NCBI GenBank assembly: GCA_023229615.1
Contig: JALNYX010000020.1
Location: 8,763 to 14,253 of the forward strand
DNA length: 5,491 nucleotides
From: Candidatus Moraniibacteriota bacterium
Lineage (GTDB): Bacteria; Patescibacteriota; Minisyncoccia; Moranbacterales; UBA9337
Reading direction: 5' to 3'
The notes beneath the pieces were generated by a model that saw only the letters and a list, made by a program, of their open reading frames with translations, was not told where the DNA came from and made no database searches. The position numbers were made by a program, and so were the translations under genes. This document shows, one piece after another, positions 5,094 to 5,491 of the stretch; position 1 is the stretch's first letter; every line of letters starts with the position of its first letter.

Positions 5094-5491
5094 ATGACAA
5101 AGGAATTGAACAATAAAATAATTATCTATAGCACCGAAGATGGACAAATGGAAATAGAGGTAAATCTTGATGGCGAAACAATTTGGCTGAGTCAGAAGCA
5201 AATGGCGGAGCTATTTGATAAAGATAGAAAAACAATAACGGAACACATAGGAAATGTATTTAAAGAAGGAGAATTATTAGAAAATTCAGTATGCCGGAAA
5301 TTCCAGCATACTGCCTTGGACGGAAAAACTTATAATATTAATCATTACAATCTCGATGTTATTATCTCAGTTGGTTATCGGGTAAAATCTTTGCGAGGCA
5401 CGCAATTTCGCATCTGGGCGACGCAAAAACTCAGGGAATATATAGTAAAGGGTTTTGTGATGGACGATGAGCGCTTGGCAGAAGGCGGAGT
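5094..5491 (+). CDS. rhuM: RhuM family protein, 3' end beyond the window
   Basis: The ATG at 5094 opens a frame of 132 codons that runs off the window end. The sequence matches the RhuM family, first named from a Salmonella pathogenicity-island gene and common in bacterial mobile or accessory regions; no biochemical activity is established. Visible blocks are IWLSQKQMAELFDKDRKTIT (30-49), which looks like a helix-turn-helix, ENSVCRKFQHTALDGKTY (63-80), YNLDVIISVGYRVKSLRGTQ (85-104), and FRIWATQKLREYIVKGFVMDDERL (split 105-120 and 121-128), the family hallmark. Full proteins are roughly 330 residues, so over half is missing, including any C-terminal fusion. The start agrees with the family N terminus (short KIIIYSTEDG strand); no good Shine-Dalgarno site is present. 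ATA encodes 5 of 12 Ile here, against about one in each of scpB and radC, suggesting acquisition. Its own palindromic promoter separates it from the preceding gene. Confidence 0.92.
   Translation, partial: MTKELNNKIIIYSTEDGQMEIEVNLDGETIWLSQKQMAELFDKDRKTITEHIGNVFKEGELLENSVCRKFQHTALDGKTYNINHYNLDVIISVGYRVKSLRGTQFRIWATQKLREYIVKGFVMDDERLAEGG
5287..5313. repeat. Near-perfect 27-bp palindrome inside the RhuM coding region
   Basis: CAGTATGC (5287-5294) pairs with GCATACTG (5306-5313), and GGAA (5296-5299) with TTCC (5301-5304), with one mismatch between the two stems and a central A. The stretch encodes part of the family-conserved SVCRKFQHTA segment, so it is not an insertion. It could form a stable mRNA hairpin, but coding constraint plus chance may explain it. 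Confidence 0.5.

Overview
This AT-rich window carries seven genes, all on the plus strand, with short spacers. No tRNA, rRNA, CRISPR array or complete insertion sequence is visible. The standard stop codons fit: TAA, TAG and TGA all close genes where the protein families should end, so a UGA-recoded code is not indicated. The gene set, the few Shine-Dalgarno sites, the lean spacing and the style of the proteins suggest a bacterium of the Candidate Phyla Radiation (Patescibacteria), perhaps near Moranbacteria. That placement is inference from protein style, not a search result.

Positions 1-4241 hold conserved chromosomal genes: the 3' part of scpA (chromosome segregation), a 167-bp foldback repeat, scpB, a membrane-anchored D-alanyl-D-alanine carboxypeptidase of the S11 family, mraY (lipid I synthesis) and a RadC-family JAMM protein. 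From scpB to radC the gaps are only 11, 28 and 25 bp, so these four are probably co-transcribed. ScpA and ScpB would act together with SMC. The carboxypeptidase and MraY both belong to peptidoglycan metabolism, one outside the membrane and one at its inner face.

Positions 4242-5491 look like an accessory segment of small, individually promoted genes. The first is a single-protein fusion of a Phd/YefM-type antitoxin domain to what looks like a PD-(D/E)XK domain of the HsdR N-terminal type, in which the usual catalytic lysine is glycine. It is preceded by a 34-bp perfect palindrome holding two TGTACA cores exactly 12 bp apart around a perfect TATAAT, which is the geometry known from yefM-yoeB operators. 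The second is a RhuM-family gene cut by the window end. It too has a long perfect palindrome embedded in its promoter region, and it uses Ile codons unlike its neighbours.

The most interesting items are the antitoxin-nuclease-like fusion with its YefM-style operator, and the foldback element that separates scpA from scpB, two genes that normally sit side by side.
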